Positions 36,501 through 44,517 of a stretch of DNA of 64,000 nt are shown in pieces (the first letter of the stretch is position 1; every line of letters begins with the position of its first letter). The notes beneath the pieces were generated by a model. It had not been told where the DNA came from, searched no databases, and worked only from the letters and a program-made list of their open reading frames with translations. Location of the stretch: assembly GCA_020629715.1 (NCBI GenBank), contig JAHDCU010000004.1:310001-374000 (forward strand). Reading direction: 5' to 3'. This DNA is from Saprospiraceae bacterium (lineage in GTDB: Bacteria > Bacteroidota > Bacteroidia > Chitinophagales > Saprospiraceae). A program made the translations under genes and the position numbers.

Positions 36501-39500
36501 CTGATGAGCATAGGTTCTACCGTATTTGCGGATGATAACGACAATGGATTCCAAGATAATGGTGAAAATGGTCTGGCAAATCTTACCGTAGAATTACTAG
36601 ATGCATCAGGAAATGTAGTAGCTACAACCACGACTGATGCGAATGGTGATTACTTCTTTGGTGGTTTATTACCTGGTACTTATCAAGTAAGAGTAACTCC
36701 AGAAGACGACTATCCAACTTCAAGTAGTAATACAGATACTAATGACAACGATCAAGATGGTGATGATAATGGTAGTCAAGCTGGTGGAAAAGGAACTCCT
36801 GCAGTATCTCCATTTATCACATTAGCACCTAATACGGAATCTACAAATGAGCCTAGCCAAGGTGGTAATCAGGATGATACGGATGATGCGAATGGTAACA
36901 TGACCGTTGATTTCGGTTTTACACCTCAGTTAATGAGTATAGGTTCTACTGTATTTATCGATAATAACGATAACGGAATACAAGATGCAGATGATGATGG
37001 AATAGCAGGTGTATCAGTAAATCTATTAGATGATATGGGTAACGTTGTAGCTACAACGACTACAGACGCTAACGGTGACTACTTCTTTGGAGGAATCTTC
37101 CCTGGACAATACCAAGTTGAAGTATTACCTGATAGTACATACCCAACTTCAAGTACTCCTACTGATAACTCAGATAATGGAGAAGACGGTGATGATAATG
37201 GTAGTCAGATCGGTGGTTCAGGTACATCTGTTGTATCTCCACTCATCACTTTATCTCCTAACGCTGAACCTACTAATGAAGCAGGTCAAGGTGGAAATCA
37301 AGATGGTATTGATGACGCCAATGGTGATATGACTATTGACTTTGGTTTCAAACCCGAAGTAGATATATTCTTAGAAAAATCAGTAGATAACTTCACTCCA
37401 TTTTTGGATGATGTAGTAACGTTTACGATTGAAGTAGGAAATGATGGTCCTTCTGATGCATCTGGTGTTGAAGTAACGGATCTATTACCTTCTGGATATA
37501 CGTTGACCACATTTAATACTTCACAAGGTGCATACAATCCGTCATCTGGTCTATGGACGGTAGGTGACCTAGCAGTGAATCAAACTGAAACATTAACGGT
37601 AAGTGCTTCTGTTAATGCCACTGGTGATTACTTAAACCTTGCCGAAGTAACAAATCAAGATCAAGATGATATAGATTCCACTCCAGGTAATGGTGTAGAT
37701 ACTAATGGAAATGGTGACCCTAGCGATGATCCAGGTGATGAAGATGATGGTGATGGTGAAGAGGTGACTCCAAATACATTGGTTGATCTTTACCTTGAAA
37801 AATCAGTAGATAATTTTACACCTATCATAGGTGAGGAAATCACATTTACTATTCTGGTAGGTAATGATGGACCTAACGACGCAACAGGCGTTGAAGTGAC
37901 TGATCAATTACCTTCTGGATATACGTACGTAGGATTTACATCTACACAAGGTTCTTATAATGTACCTACTGGTATATGGACGGTAGGATCACTTGCGAAT
38001 GGCGCTACTGCTACACTTATGGTTACCGCTACTGTTAATGCAACTGGAGACTACCTAAACCTTGCAGAAGTTACAGATCAGGATCAACCTGATACGGATT
38101 CTACTCCTGACGATGGTGTAGATACTGATGGTGACGGTGACTCTACAGATGATCCGGATGACGATGATGATGGTGATGGTGAGGAAGTAACTCCTAACAC
38201 AGCGGTAGACCTTTTTGTAGAAAAATCTGTAAATGATCAAACTCCGAATGTCGGTGATCAGGTAACATTTACCATTGTTGTAGGAAATGATGGACCTAAT
38301 GATGCTACAGGTGTCGAGGTCACAGATCAATTACCTTCTGGATATACTTACGTTGGATTCTCAGCAACACAAGGTTCGTATAATAACACTACAGGTGTTT
38401 GGACCGTAGGATCAATCCTAGTAGGGCAAACTAAAACCTTAACAGTTACCGCAACTGTTAATGCAACTGGTGATTACCTTAACCTTGCGGAAGTCACAAA
38501 TCAAGATCAACCTGATACTGATTCTACTCCTGACAATGGTGTAGATACTGATGGTGACGGTGACTCTACAGATGACCCAGATGATGAAGATGACGGTGAT
38601 GGTGCGGAAGTAATTCCTACTCAGCTAGGTTCTATTTCAGGTAATGTCTCGCTTGATGATGACAATAATGATACTCCTGATACTCCTCAAGTTGGTGTAA
38701 CTGTAACTCTCACTGAAGATCTTAACAACAATGGTGTTGCGGATCCTGGTGAACCACAAACAACTACAACTACTGATTCTAACGGTGATTACATATTCCC
38801 TAATCTCCCAGCTGGTGATTATATCGTAACTACTATGGATCCTAACGGAGCTGACTCCGTTTCTGATGAAGATGAGTCTAACGATGGTGACCCTGGTGAT
38901 ACAGATACAACTGTAGATAATACCATCGATGTAACACTTGGTGCTGGTGAAGATGATGAAGACAATGACTTCATTGATGAATTATTGACTTCTATCTCTG
39001 GTGATGTAACAGAGGATATCGATAATGATGATAATGGAGATCAACCTATCTCAGGTGTAACTATAGAACTATACGAAGATACTGATGGTGATGGTGTACT
39101 TGATCCTGCTGAACTAGCAGCTGGTCCTATCGCAACGGATGTAACCGACACAAACGGTGATTATGAATTTACCGACTTACCTGCCGGTGACTACATCGTT
39201 ACACAAACTCAGCCTAACGGGTTCGAGGATGTATCTGATCAAGACGAATCTCCTGATGGTGATGCTAATGATGGTGATACTACTGTTGATAATACCATCG
39301 CAGTAACTACTACTCCTGGTGAAAATGATACTGATAATGACTTCGTTGAAGAAGAAACTATTGAAACTGTAGACCTTTACTTAGAGAAATCAGTAAATGA
39401 ACTTACTCCTATCGTTGGAGAGCAAATCACATTTACTATCCTTGTTGGAAATGATGGTCCTAATACTGCTACTGGTGTAGTAGTAACTGATCAATTACCT

Positions 39501-42500
39501 TCTGGATATACTTACAATGGTTTCTCTTCTACACAAGGTTCTTACAGCAACGCTACTGGAATCTGGAACGTAGGTACACTAGCTAACGGTGCTACAGCTA
39601 CTCTTACAGTAACAGCTACTGTAAATGCAACTGGTGATTACCTTAACCTTGCGGAAGTAACTGATCAAGATCAACCTGATACGGATTCTACGCCTGACAA
39701 TGGTGTAGATACTGATGGTGATGGTGACTCTACGGATGATCCTGACGATGAAGATGATGGTGACGGTGAGGAAGTAACTCCTAATACTGCCGTTGACTTA
39801 TACTTAGAGAAATCAGTAAATGAACTTACTCCTATCGTTGGAGAGCAAATCACATTTACTATCCTTGTTGGAAATGATGGTCCTAATACTGCTACTGGTG
39901 TAGTAGTAACTGATCAATTACCTTCTGGATATACTTACAATGGTTTCTCTTCTACACAAGGTTCTTACAGCAACGCTACTGGAATCTGGAACGTAGGTAC
40001 ACTAGCTAACGGTGCTACAGCTACTCTTACAGTAACAGCTACTGTAAATGCAACTGGTGATTACCTTAACCTTGCGGAAGTAACTGATCAAGATCAACCT
40101 GATACGGATTCTACGCCTGACAATGGTGTAGATACTGATGGTGATGGTGACTCTACGGATGATCCTGACGATGAAGATGATGGTGACGGTGAGGAAGTAA
40201 CTCCTAATACTGCCGTTGACTTATACTTAGAGAAATCAGTAAATGAACTTACTCCTATCGTTGGAGAGCAAATCACATTTACTATCCTTGTTGGAAATGA
40301 TGGTCCTAATACTGCTACTGGTGTAGTAGTAACTGATCAATTACCTTCTGGATATACTTACAATGGTTTCTCTTCTACACAAGGTTCTTACAGCAACGCT
40401 ACTGGAATCTGGAACGTAGGTACACTAGCTAACGGTGCTACAGCTACTCTTACAGTAACAGCTACTGTAAATGCAACTGGTGATTACCTTAACCTTGCGG
40501 AAGTAACTGATCAAGATCAACCTGATACGGATTCTACGCCTGACAATGGTGTAGATACTGATGGTGATGGTGACTCTACGGATGATCCTGACGATGAAGA
40601 TGATGGTGACGGTGAGGAAGTAACTCCTAATACTGCCGTTGACTTATACTTAGAGAAATCAGTAAATGAACTTACTCCTATCGTTGGAGAGCAAATCACA
40701 TTTACTATCCTTGTTGGAAATGATGGTCCTAATACTGCTACTGGTGTAGTAGTAACTGATCAATTACCTTCTGGATATACTTACAATGGTTTCTCTTCTA
40801 CACAAGGTTCTTACAGCAACGCTACTGGAATCTGGAACGTAGGTACACTAGCTAACGGTGCTACAGCTACTCTTACAGTAACAGCTACTGTAAATGCAAC
40901 TGGTGATTACCTTAACCTTGCGGAAGTAACTGATCAAGATCAACCTGATACGGATTCTACGCCTGACAATGGTGTAGATACTGATGGTGATGGTGACTCT
41001 ACGGATGATCCTGACGATGAAGATGATGGTGACGGTGAGGAAGTAACTCCTAATACTGCCGTTGACTTATACTTAGAGAAGTCAACTAATCTATTGAGTC
41101 CACCTTCGGTTGGTGATCAGATCACATTCTTTATCCTCGTAGGTAACGATGGTCCTAATACTGCTACTGGTGTAGAAGTAACTGATCAGCTACCTTCTGG
41201 ATATACGTATAATGGATATAACTCTACTCAAGGTTCTTATGACAACACCACGGGTATATGGAATGTAGGTACGTTAGCTAACGGTGCTACAGCTACCTTG
41301 TCGGTTCTTGTAACGATCAACGAAGGTGGAGATTATCTAAACCTTGCGGAAGTAACTGATCAAGATCAACCTGATACAGACTCTACGCCTGACAACGGTG
41401 TAGATACAGATGGTGATGGTGATTCTACTGATGATCCTGATGATGAAGATGATGGTGATGGTGAAGAAGTTATGCCATTTGGATTAGGTTCTATCTCTGG
41501 TAACGTTTCTCTTGATGATGACAATGATGGTACTCCTGATACACCTCAGGTTGGTGTGACTGTGACGCTTACTGAAGATCTTAACAACAATGGTGTTGTT
41601 GATCCAGGTGAACCTCAAACAACAACTATTACTGATTCTAATGGTGATTATGTATTCAATAGCTTACCAGCTGGTGATTACTTAGTAACTACTACTGATC
41701 CTAACGGTGCAGACTCTGTTTCTGATGAAGACGAATCAAATGACGGTGACCTAGGTGATACAGATACAACTGTAGATAATACGATTGATGTGACATTAGG
41801 TCCTGATGAAGATGATTCAGATAATAACTTCATAGATGAGTTATTGAGTTCGATCGCAGGAAAGGTGACAGAAGATCTTGATAATGATGATAATGGTGAT
41901 ACCCCTATAGCTGGTGTAACCATTGAATTGTATGAAGATACTAATGGTAATGGTGCTCTAGATCCTGCTGAATTAGCAGCCGGCCCTATTGCAACTGATG
42001 TAACAGATGCTAATGGTGAGTATGAGTTTACTGACCTACCTGCTGATGACTACATCGTAACACAGATACAACCAACGGGATTAACAGATGTATCTGACCA
42101 AGACGAATCACCTGATGGTGATGCAAATGATGCAGATACTACAGTAGATAATAGCATTGCAGTAACTACTACTCCTGGTGAAGATGATACTGACAATAAT
42201 TTTGTAGAAGAAACACTCGGAGAAATCTCTGGTACCGTTTCTTTAGATGATGACGATGATGGAACTCCAGATTCTCCACAAGTAGGTGTTACAGTGACTC
42301 TGACTGAAGATCTTAATAACAATGGTGTAGTAGATCCGGGAGAACCACAAATAACAACGACAACAGATAGTAATGGTGAATACTCATTCCCTAACTTAGA
42401 ACCAGGTGACTACCTTGTTACGACGACTGATCCTACGAATGGTGAATCGGTTTCAGACGAAGATGAATCTAATGATGGCGATGCAGGCGATACTGATACT

Positions 42501-44045
42501 ACTGTAGATAATACTATTGCGGTAACTGTAACTCCAGGCGAGTCTGATGAAGACAACGATTTTGTTGATAAACTTATACTTGTAGAAGTAGGTAACTTCG
42601 TTTGGGAAGATCTAGATGGTGATGGAGTACAAGATCCTTCAGAGGATGTTGATGGTGACGGAAATCTTGATGTTGATGAGGATACAAATAACAACGGTAT
42701 ATTAGATCCAGGTGAGGATATTGATGGTGATGGAAACCTAGACGTAGATGAAGATCTTGATAATGATGGTATTCTTGACCCTGCAGAGCCAGGTATCAAT
42801 GGAGTAATTATTAATCTATTTGATGATACCACTGGTACTCAGATTGCTACTACAAATACAATGAATGATCCTATAACAGGAGAACCTGGGTTTTATGAAT
42901 TTGTTGGATTAAATCCTGGAGATTACTACATCGAGTTTGAAACTCCTACTGGTTTTATTACTACAATGCCTAATAATAACGTTACTGGTACTGAAGCTAC
43001 CGATAGTGATGTTGATGGATCAAATGGAACGAATACTACTGCAACATTTACACTAATTTCTGGTAGAAATGATGATATTGATGCTGGTGTATACCAAGGT
43101 GCTACAATTGGTGACTTTGTTTGGGATGACAGTACTGGTAACCTTACTGACGTACAAGATCCTGCAGATACAGGTATCAATGGAGTGACTGTTAATCTAT
43201 ATGATCAATTCGGAACTCTAGTCGGTACAACGGTAACGATGACTGATCCTAGAACTGGGAATCCTGGTTTCTACGAATTTACTGACCTGCCTGCTGGTAA
43301 CTACCAAGTAGAAGTTGTACTTCCTAATGGTTACAATTTTGTAAACCCAGGTGTTGGATCTGGTACTGGAGACAGTGATATCGTTAATACAGGTACTGGA
43401 AGAACATCTATCATTAATGTTGCTCCTGGTTCTGTCAATAACGATATTGATGCAGGATTTACGCGTGGAGTACTTCCAGTAGAGATCGTTGACTTCTATG
43501 GTGAGTGGAATAAGAAAGATGATCAAAATGATCTTACTTGGATCACAGCTTCTGAAATCAACAATGACTACTTTATAGTAGAAAGATCGTTTGGTGATAT
43601 TGCAAACTTCAAATCAATCGGAAGAGTGGAAGGAAGAGGTAATTCTTCGGTAAAAGTAACCTATGATTGGGAAGATATGGATATCGCTAAGAGTGGAAGA
43701 TACTTCTACAGATTGCAACAGTTTGATTACGATGGTTCATATAATTATTCTGATATCATTTCTGTTGATGTAGAAAGAGACAGATTAGTAGATGTAAACC
43801 TTTATCCTAATCCTGCAGTCGGTTCGACTACAGTTCAGATAACTGCTGCTGAGGCAGGTGAGCTAAATGTGACTATCTATGATCTAAAAGGAAAAGTAAT
43901 TTCCAACAATATCATTGATACTAGCATTGAATCTGGAAGTAGCCAAGAAACTATGGATATCTCAGCTTTACCGGCAGGTTCTTATGTTGTAAGAATCAAG
44001 GTTGGTAGAAATGTATTCATCGAAAAACTCTCAGTAATTAGATAA
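30519..44045 (+). CDS. Giant T9SS-exported SdrD_B/DUF11 repeat surface protein (about 4508 residues)
   Basis: The frame is open from an ATG at 30372, but the tandem ATGs at 30519/30522 begin a clean signal peptide (MKNYTLILSF to LSSQ), so I place the start there. Order of domains: an Ig-like domain; a SprB-like repeat (EYAWSNGQT, GTYTVTVVD); an SdrD_B-like domain; about 450 residues resembling a beta-propeller (nt 31390-32760, with GIGDIDISDDGSTMYIINL and EPFGLKFY-type strands such as RPFGLKFYAGKLYVGG); a further SdrD_B-like domain (GDYVWVDANKNGIQD); two Ig-like domains; and eight IGSTVFxDxNDNG modules (33921-37362). Three DUF11 units follow, then two Cna_B-like units, four identical DUF11 units (39378-41069), one more DUF11, three Cna_B-like units and two SdrD_B-like domains, one with DVDGDGNLDVDED calcium-loop repeats near 42600-42780. 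The C-terminus carries LTWITASEINNDYFIVERS and a T9SS sorting domain (LYPNPA, PAGSYVVRI). It is very acidic. Likely a cell-surface adhesin; this is inferred. Confidence 0.92.
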   Translation: MMKNYTLILSFFLMLFSQTLSSQCDVTISQGNDVPVDGITICLGQSLFLAAADGQTGIPAGTTFQWSTGATDYFTVITPTVTTNYAVVVTYPDGCVATDQITVNVASPPTINVGNISDATCGGSDGSASVSAAGNGGFEYAWSNGQTGSSLSNVSSGTYTVTVVDANGCSATANAVVGVQGASGINGNVYGDFNYNAINDQVFQGYSNVTVNLFGLDAAGNSVLVSTTTTNINGDYSFNVPFNNGQSYRMEFEIPTNFEVTTNGDKNNTAIRFINGPTCDQDLAISVPTDYCHTDDPTVVVPCWINGDKDATGVTTDAIVSTNYKNEGFPGQPTYTPPSHDAVASEVGALYGVAYQRFDKQAFFSAYVKRHVGLGPDGIGAIYQIDYSGANPGTATTYVDLVNDFGLNLGTVTGRDLPLTVGSPSYDVDAFDKVGKAGIGDIDISDDGSTMYIINLNDRTLIQIGIGNPVGAPTLQSILPTPNPCGTAADWRPFGLKFYAGKLYVGGVCSGEASGAQPTGYIFEYDPAIGFNTTPILTFPFNYTRDAAFGCSQPIGGPGDFWYPWTSTYQGSAYPQPIISDIEFEVDGAIVIGVRDRNADQLGFQNYRPDPAMSNTALVSGLAIGDILRADPVGNGTYTLESNGISQGKVGCGTNNNQGPGGGEFFCGDLKLCHNEAATGSLAKFSGSGEVLSTVYDPHRSYSQGFSRFNNINGTGFEGYEVYRDDVNNPDGFGKANGLGDIEVFCDPAPIEVGDYVWVDANKNGIQDPGETPIDGVTVSLYDENGNLVSQTTTDGEGYYYFYNLDFNTDYFVAIEGYNNGLPFNGNTLEITVDNVGANDEIDSDATISGFGVPANVINKPAIAFTTGLPGQTDHSLDFGFFGCELEVSIGPDVNICRNFQATLTASVTNATGNTSFAWSDGSLGQSITVSPPTSTTYVVTVTDQLGCTGTEEVDVNVENPPVLGIEGPTFLCVGEEGVFSIPNPEAGANYTWNFNGGSTADGDMNDPTETVTFPAALAGQTVTITLTGASANLNCTSTDQLTITIGGLVEANAGGDQTICQESSTTIGGTPGFVAPQGGTITWSPATYLSSTTISNPEVTLPLGVSSITYTVTVQNNGCTATDQVTITGDECKLSLGSTVFVDTNDNGQQDANEGGISGVTVNLLDNLGNVIATTTTDGNGNYFFGNLDPGQYQVSIPSPDPNFPTSSTPTDTADNGDDGDDNGIQAGGSGTATVSPLITLSPGTEPTGASEGFSGGAQDDANDADGDMTVDFGFVPQLMSIGSTVFEDPNDNGTQDAGENGIADLTVNLLDNLGNTVATTTTDANGNYFFGGLLPGQYQVEVIPSDEFPTSSTPTDTADNSQDGDDNGIQAGGKGTSTVSPLITLSPNSETTNEPSQGGGQDNADDANGDMTVDFGFIPQLMSIGSTVFEDPNDNGFQDAGENGISDVTVNLLDDMGNTVATTTTDANGNYFFDGLLPGDYQIQVLPDSDFPTSSSNTDTSDNGQDGDDNGIQTAGAGSPVVSPIISLTPNSETTNEPGQGGAQDNADDANGDMTVDFGFVPQLMSIGSTVFEDPNDNGSQDAGENGIADVTVNLLDDMGNTVATTTTDANGDYFFGGLLPGDYQVQVIPDADFPTSSTPTDTADNSQDGDDNGMQAGGSGTTVVSPIITLSPNTETTNEPGQGGAQDNADDANGDMTIDFGFIPQLMSIGSTVFQDTNDNGLQDAGENGISDVTVNLLDDMGNIIETTTTDANGDYFFDNLLPGDYQVQVIPDADFPTSSSNTDTADNGQDGDDNGIQSAGSGTPVNSPIITLAPNTEPTNETGQGGNQDNADDANGDMTVDFGFVPQLMSIGSTVFEDPNDNGLQDANEGGIADVTVNLLDDMGNTIASTTTDANGDYFFGGLLPGDYQVEVVPSTDFPTSSTPTDNADNSQDGDDNGTQAGGSGTNVLSPIITLSPNSETTNEPGQGGAQDNTDDANGDMTVDFGFIPQLMSIGSTVFADDNDNGFQDNGENGLANLTVELLDASGNVVATTTTDANGDYFFGGLLPGTYQVRVTPEDDYPTSSSNTDTNDNDQDGDDNGSQAGGKGTPAVSPFITLAPNTESTNEPSQGGNQDDTDDANGNMTVDFGFTPQLMSIGSTVFIDNNDNGIQDADDDGIAGVSVNLLDDMGNVVATTTTDANGDYFFGGIFPGQYQVEVLPDSTYPTSSTPTDNSDNGEDGDDNGSQIGGSGTSVVSPLITLSPNAEPTNEAGQGGNQDGIDDANGDMTIDFGFKPEVDIFLEKSVDNFTPFLDDVVTFTIEVGNDGPSDASGVEVTDLLPSGYTLTTFNTSQGAYNPSSGLWTVGDLAVNQTETLTVSASVNATGDYLNLAEVTNQDQDDIDSTPGNGVDTNGNGDPSDDPGDEDDGDGEEVTPNTLVDLYLEKSVDNFTPIIGEEITFTILVGNDGPNDATGVEVTDQLPSGYTYVGFTSTQGSYNVPTGIWTVGSLANGATATLMVTATVNATGDYLNLAEVTDQDQPDTDSTPDDGVDTDGDGDSTDDPDDDDDGDGEEVTPNTAVDLFVEKSVNDQTPNVGDQVTFTIVVGNDGPNDATGVEVTDQLPSGYTYVGFSATQGSYNNTTGVWTVGSILVGQTKTLTVTATVNATGDYLNLAEVTNQDQPDTDSTPDNGVDTDGDGDSTDDPDDEDDGDGAEVIPTQLGSISGNVSLDDDNNDTPDTPQVGVTVTLTEDLNNNGVADPGEPQTTTTTDSNGDYIFPNLPAGDYIVTTMDPNGADSVSDEDESNDGDPGDTDTTVDNTIDVTLGAGEDDEDNDFIDELLTSISGDVTEDIDNDDNGDQPISGVTIELYEDTDGDGVLDPAELAAGPIATDVTDTNGDYEFTDLPAGDYIVTQTQPNGFEDVSDQDESPDGDANDGDTTVDNTIAVTTTPGENDTDNDFVEEETIETVDLYLEKSVNELTPIVGEQITFTILVGNDGPNTATGVVVTDQLPSGYTYNGFSSTQGSYSNATGIWNVGTLANGATATLTVTATVNATGDYLNLAEVTDQDQPDTDSTPDNGVDTDGDGDSTDDPDDEDDGDGEEVTPNTAVDLYLEKSVNELTPIVGEQITFTILVGNDGPNTATGVVVTDQLPSGYTYNGFSSTQGSYSNATGIWNVGTLANGATATLTVTATVNATGDYLNLAEVTDQDQPDTDSTPDNGVDTDGDGDSTDDPDDEDDGDGEEVTPNTAVDLYLEKSVNELTPIVGEQITFTILVGNDGPNTATGVVVTDQLPSGYTYNGFSSTQGSYSNATGIWNVGTLANGATATLTVTATVNATGDYLNLAEVTDQDQPDTDSTPDNGVDTDGDGDSTDDPDDEDDGDGEEVTPNTAVDLYLEKSVNELTPIVGEQITFTILVGNDGPNTATGVVVTDQLPSGYTYNGFSSTQGSYSNATGIWNVGTLANGATATLTVTATVNATGDYLNLAEVTDQDQPDTDSTPDNGVDTDGDGDSTDDPDDEDDGDGEEVTPNTAVDLYLEKSTNLLSPPSVGDQITFFILVGNDGPNTATGVEVTDQLPSGYTYNGYNSTQGSYDNTTGIWNVGTLANGATATLSVLVTINEGGDYLNLAEVTDQDQPDTDSTPDNGVDTDGDGDSTDDPDDEDDGDGEEVMPFGLGSISGNVSLDDDNDGTPDTPQVGVTVTLTEDLNNNGVVDPGEPQTTTITDSNGDYVFNSLPAGDYLVTTTDPNGADSVSDEDESNDGDLGDTDTTVDNTIDVTLGPDEDDSDNNFIDELLSSIAGKVTEDLDNDDNGDTPIAGVTIELYEDTNGNGALDPAELAAGPIATDVTDANGEYEFTDLPADDYIVTQIQPTGLTDVSDQDESPDGDANDADTTVDNSIAVTTTPGEDDTDNNFVEETLGEISGTVSLDDDDDGTPDSPQVGVTVTLTEDLNNNGVVDPGEPQITTTTDSNGEYSFPNLEPGDYLVTTTDPTNGESVSDEDESNDGDAGDTDTTVDNTIAVTVTPGESDEDNDFVDKLILVEVGNFVWEDLDGDGVQDPSEDVDGDGNLDVDEDTNNNGILDPGEDIDGDGNLDVDEDLDNDGILDPAEPGINGVIINLFDDTTGTQIATTNTMNDPITGEPGFYEFVGLNPGDYYIEFETPTGFITTMPNNNVTGTEATDSDVDGSNGTNTTATFTLISGRNDDIDAGVYQGATIGDFVWDDSTGNLTDVQDPADTGINGVTVNLYDQFGTLVGTTVTMTDPRTGNPGFYEFTDLPAGNYQVEVVLPNGYNFVNPGVGSGTGDSDIVNTGTGRTSIINVAPGSVNNDIDAGFTRGVLPVEIVDFYGEWNKKDDQNDLTWITASEINNDYFIVERSFGDIANFKSIGRVEGRGNSSVKVTYDWEDMDIAKSGRYFYRLQQFDYDGSYNYSDIISVDVERDRLVDVNLYPNPAVGSTTVQITAAEAGELNVTIYDLKGKVISNNIIDTSIESGSSQETMDISALPAGSYVVRIKVGRNVFIEKLSVIR
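33921..37362 (+). repeat. Eight SdrD_B-like modules with an exact 429-bp period
   Basis: The module start (ATGAGTATTGG or a variant) falls at 34359, 34788, 35217, 35646, 36075, 36504 and 36933, always 429 bp apart. The first unit, at 33921, is 438 bp. Every unit is 143 residues: IGSTVFxDxNDNGxQD, a LLDxxGNxxxTTTTDANGxYFF core, GLLPGxYQV, PTSSxxTDxxDNxxDGDDNG and DFGFxPQLMS. Units have diverged in DNA yet none has gained or lost a codon, which suggests a length constraint. Confidence 0.95.
39378..41069 (+). repeat. Four nucleotide-identical 423-bp tandem repeats (DUF11 units)
   Basis: Units start at 39378, 39801, 40224 and 40647, each at TACTTAGAGAAATCAG. Reading them side by side I found no base difference. 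Each encodes 141 residues: DLYLEKSVNELTP, a FTILVGNDGPNTATGV core, LPSGYTYNGF, GDYLNLAEVTDQDQPDTDST and an acidic Asp-rich linker. The flanking DUF11 units (37365-38610 and from 41070) are related but clearly diverged. Copy number may be misjudged by assembly because the copies are identical. Confidence 0.97.
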
Positions 44046-44063
44046 GTTTTTTCAAATAGTCTT

Positions 44064-44103
44064 AAAAAAAGCCGAATCACTTAATTGTGGTTCGGTTTTT
44101 TTA
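44064..44103 (+). terminator. Rho-independent terminator after the 4508-residue gene
   Basis: A-run, GCCGAATCAC, loop TTAATT, GTGGTTCGGT and a run of T. The stem pairs about 10 bp (one G-T) plus the A/T tracts. It begins 19 bp after the stop codon at 44045 and is usable in both directions. Confidence 0.88.
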
Positions 44104-44517
44104 TTTTATTGAACTATTGTTATTAGACTTTCCCAAGTTCTCATATATGTATGAAGTCATTTTCAACAACACTATGCCCTTAAAAACTAAAATGACCTAG
44201 TCATCAGATTATTTATCACAGAAAATGAGAAGGATATAACTATGATGAGATAGCTATCACTATTTGAATCAATCGATTGACATTCTTATAAAGTTGAAGA
44301 ATAACACTATTGTGTTGAAAGATATTGAGGTTAATATCTTATTAATGTGTATCAGGTATCCCAGTCTTAAGTATTTTAGGAATAGGACTAGTTGTTAGGA
44401 AATATACTTTTCTTGTAATACCAAGTATTGTACTAACTAGTATAATTACAAATAATGGTAACTTAATCCATAAGAACACTCAAATAAATGAACTAGATGA
44501 TATTTATTAAAGTTAAT
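44104..44517. other. Intergenic region between convergent genes, possible small-gene remnant
   Basis: No confident gene in this stretch of about 414 bp. One plus-strand frame is open from 44346 to a TAA at 44508-44510. It would encode a hydrophobic segment (ILGIGLVVRKYTFLVIPSIV) and a polar tail ending INELDDIY. It has no usable ATG or GTG and an in-frame stop just upstream, so at most it is the end of a decayed membrane-protein gene; it may equally be chance. Confidence 0.25.

Noticed and set aside
39671-40699. Three identical 60-codon minus-strand frames 423 bp apart
   Set aside because: Antisense shadows of the 423-bp tandem DUF11 repeats; Ser/Pro-rich translation of Asp-rich linker DNA.
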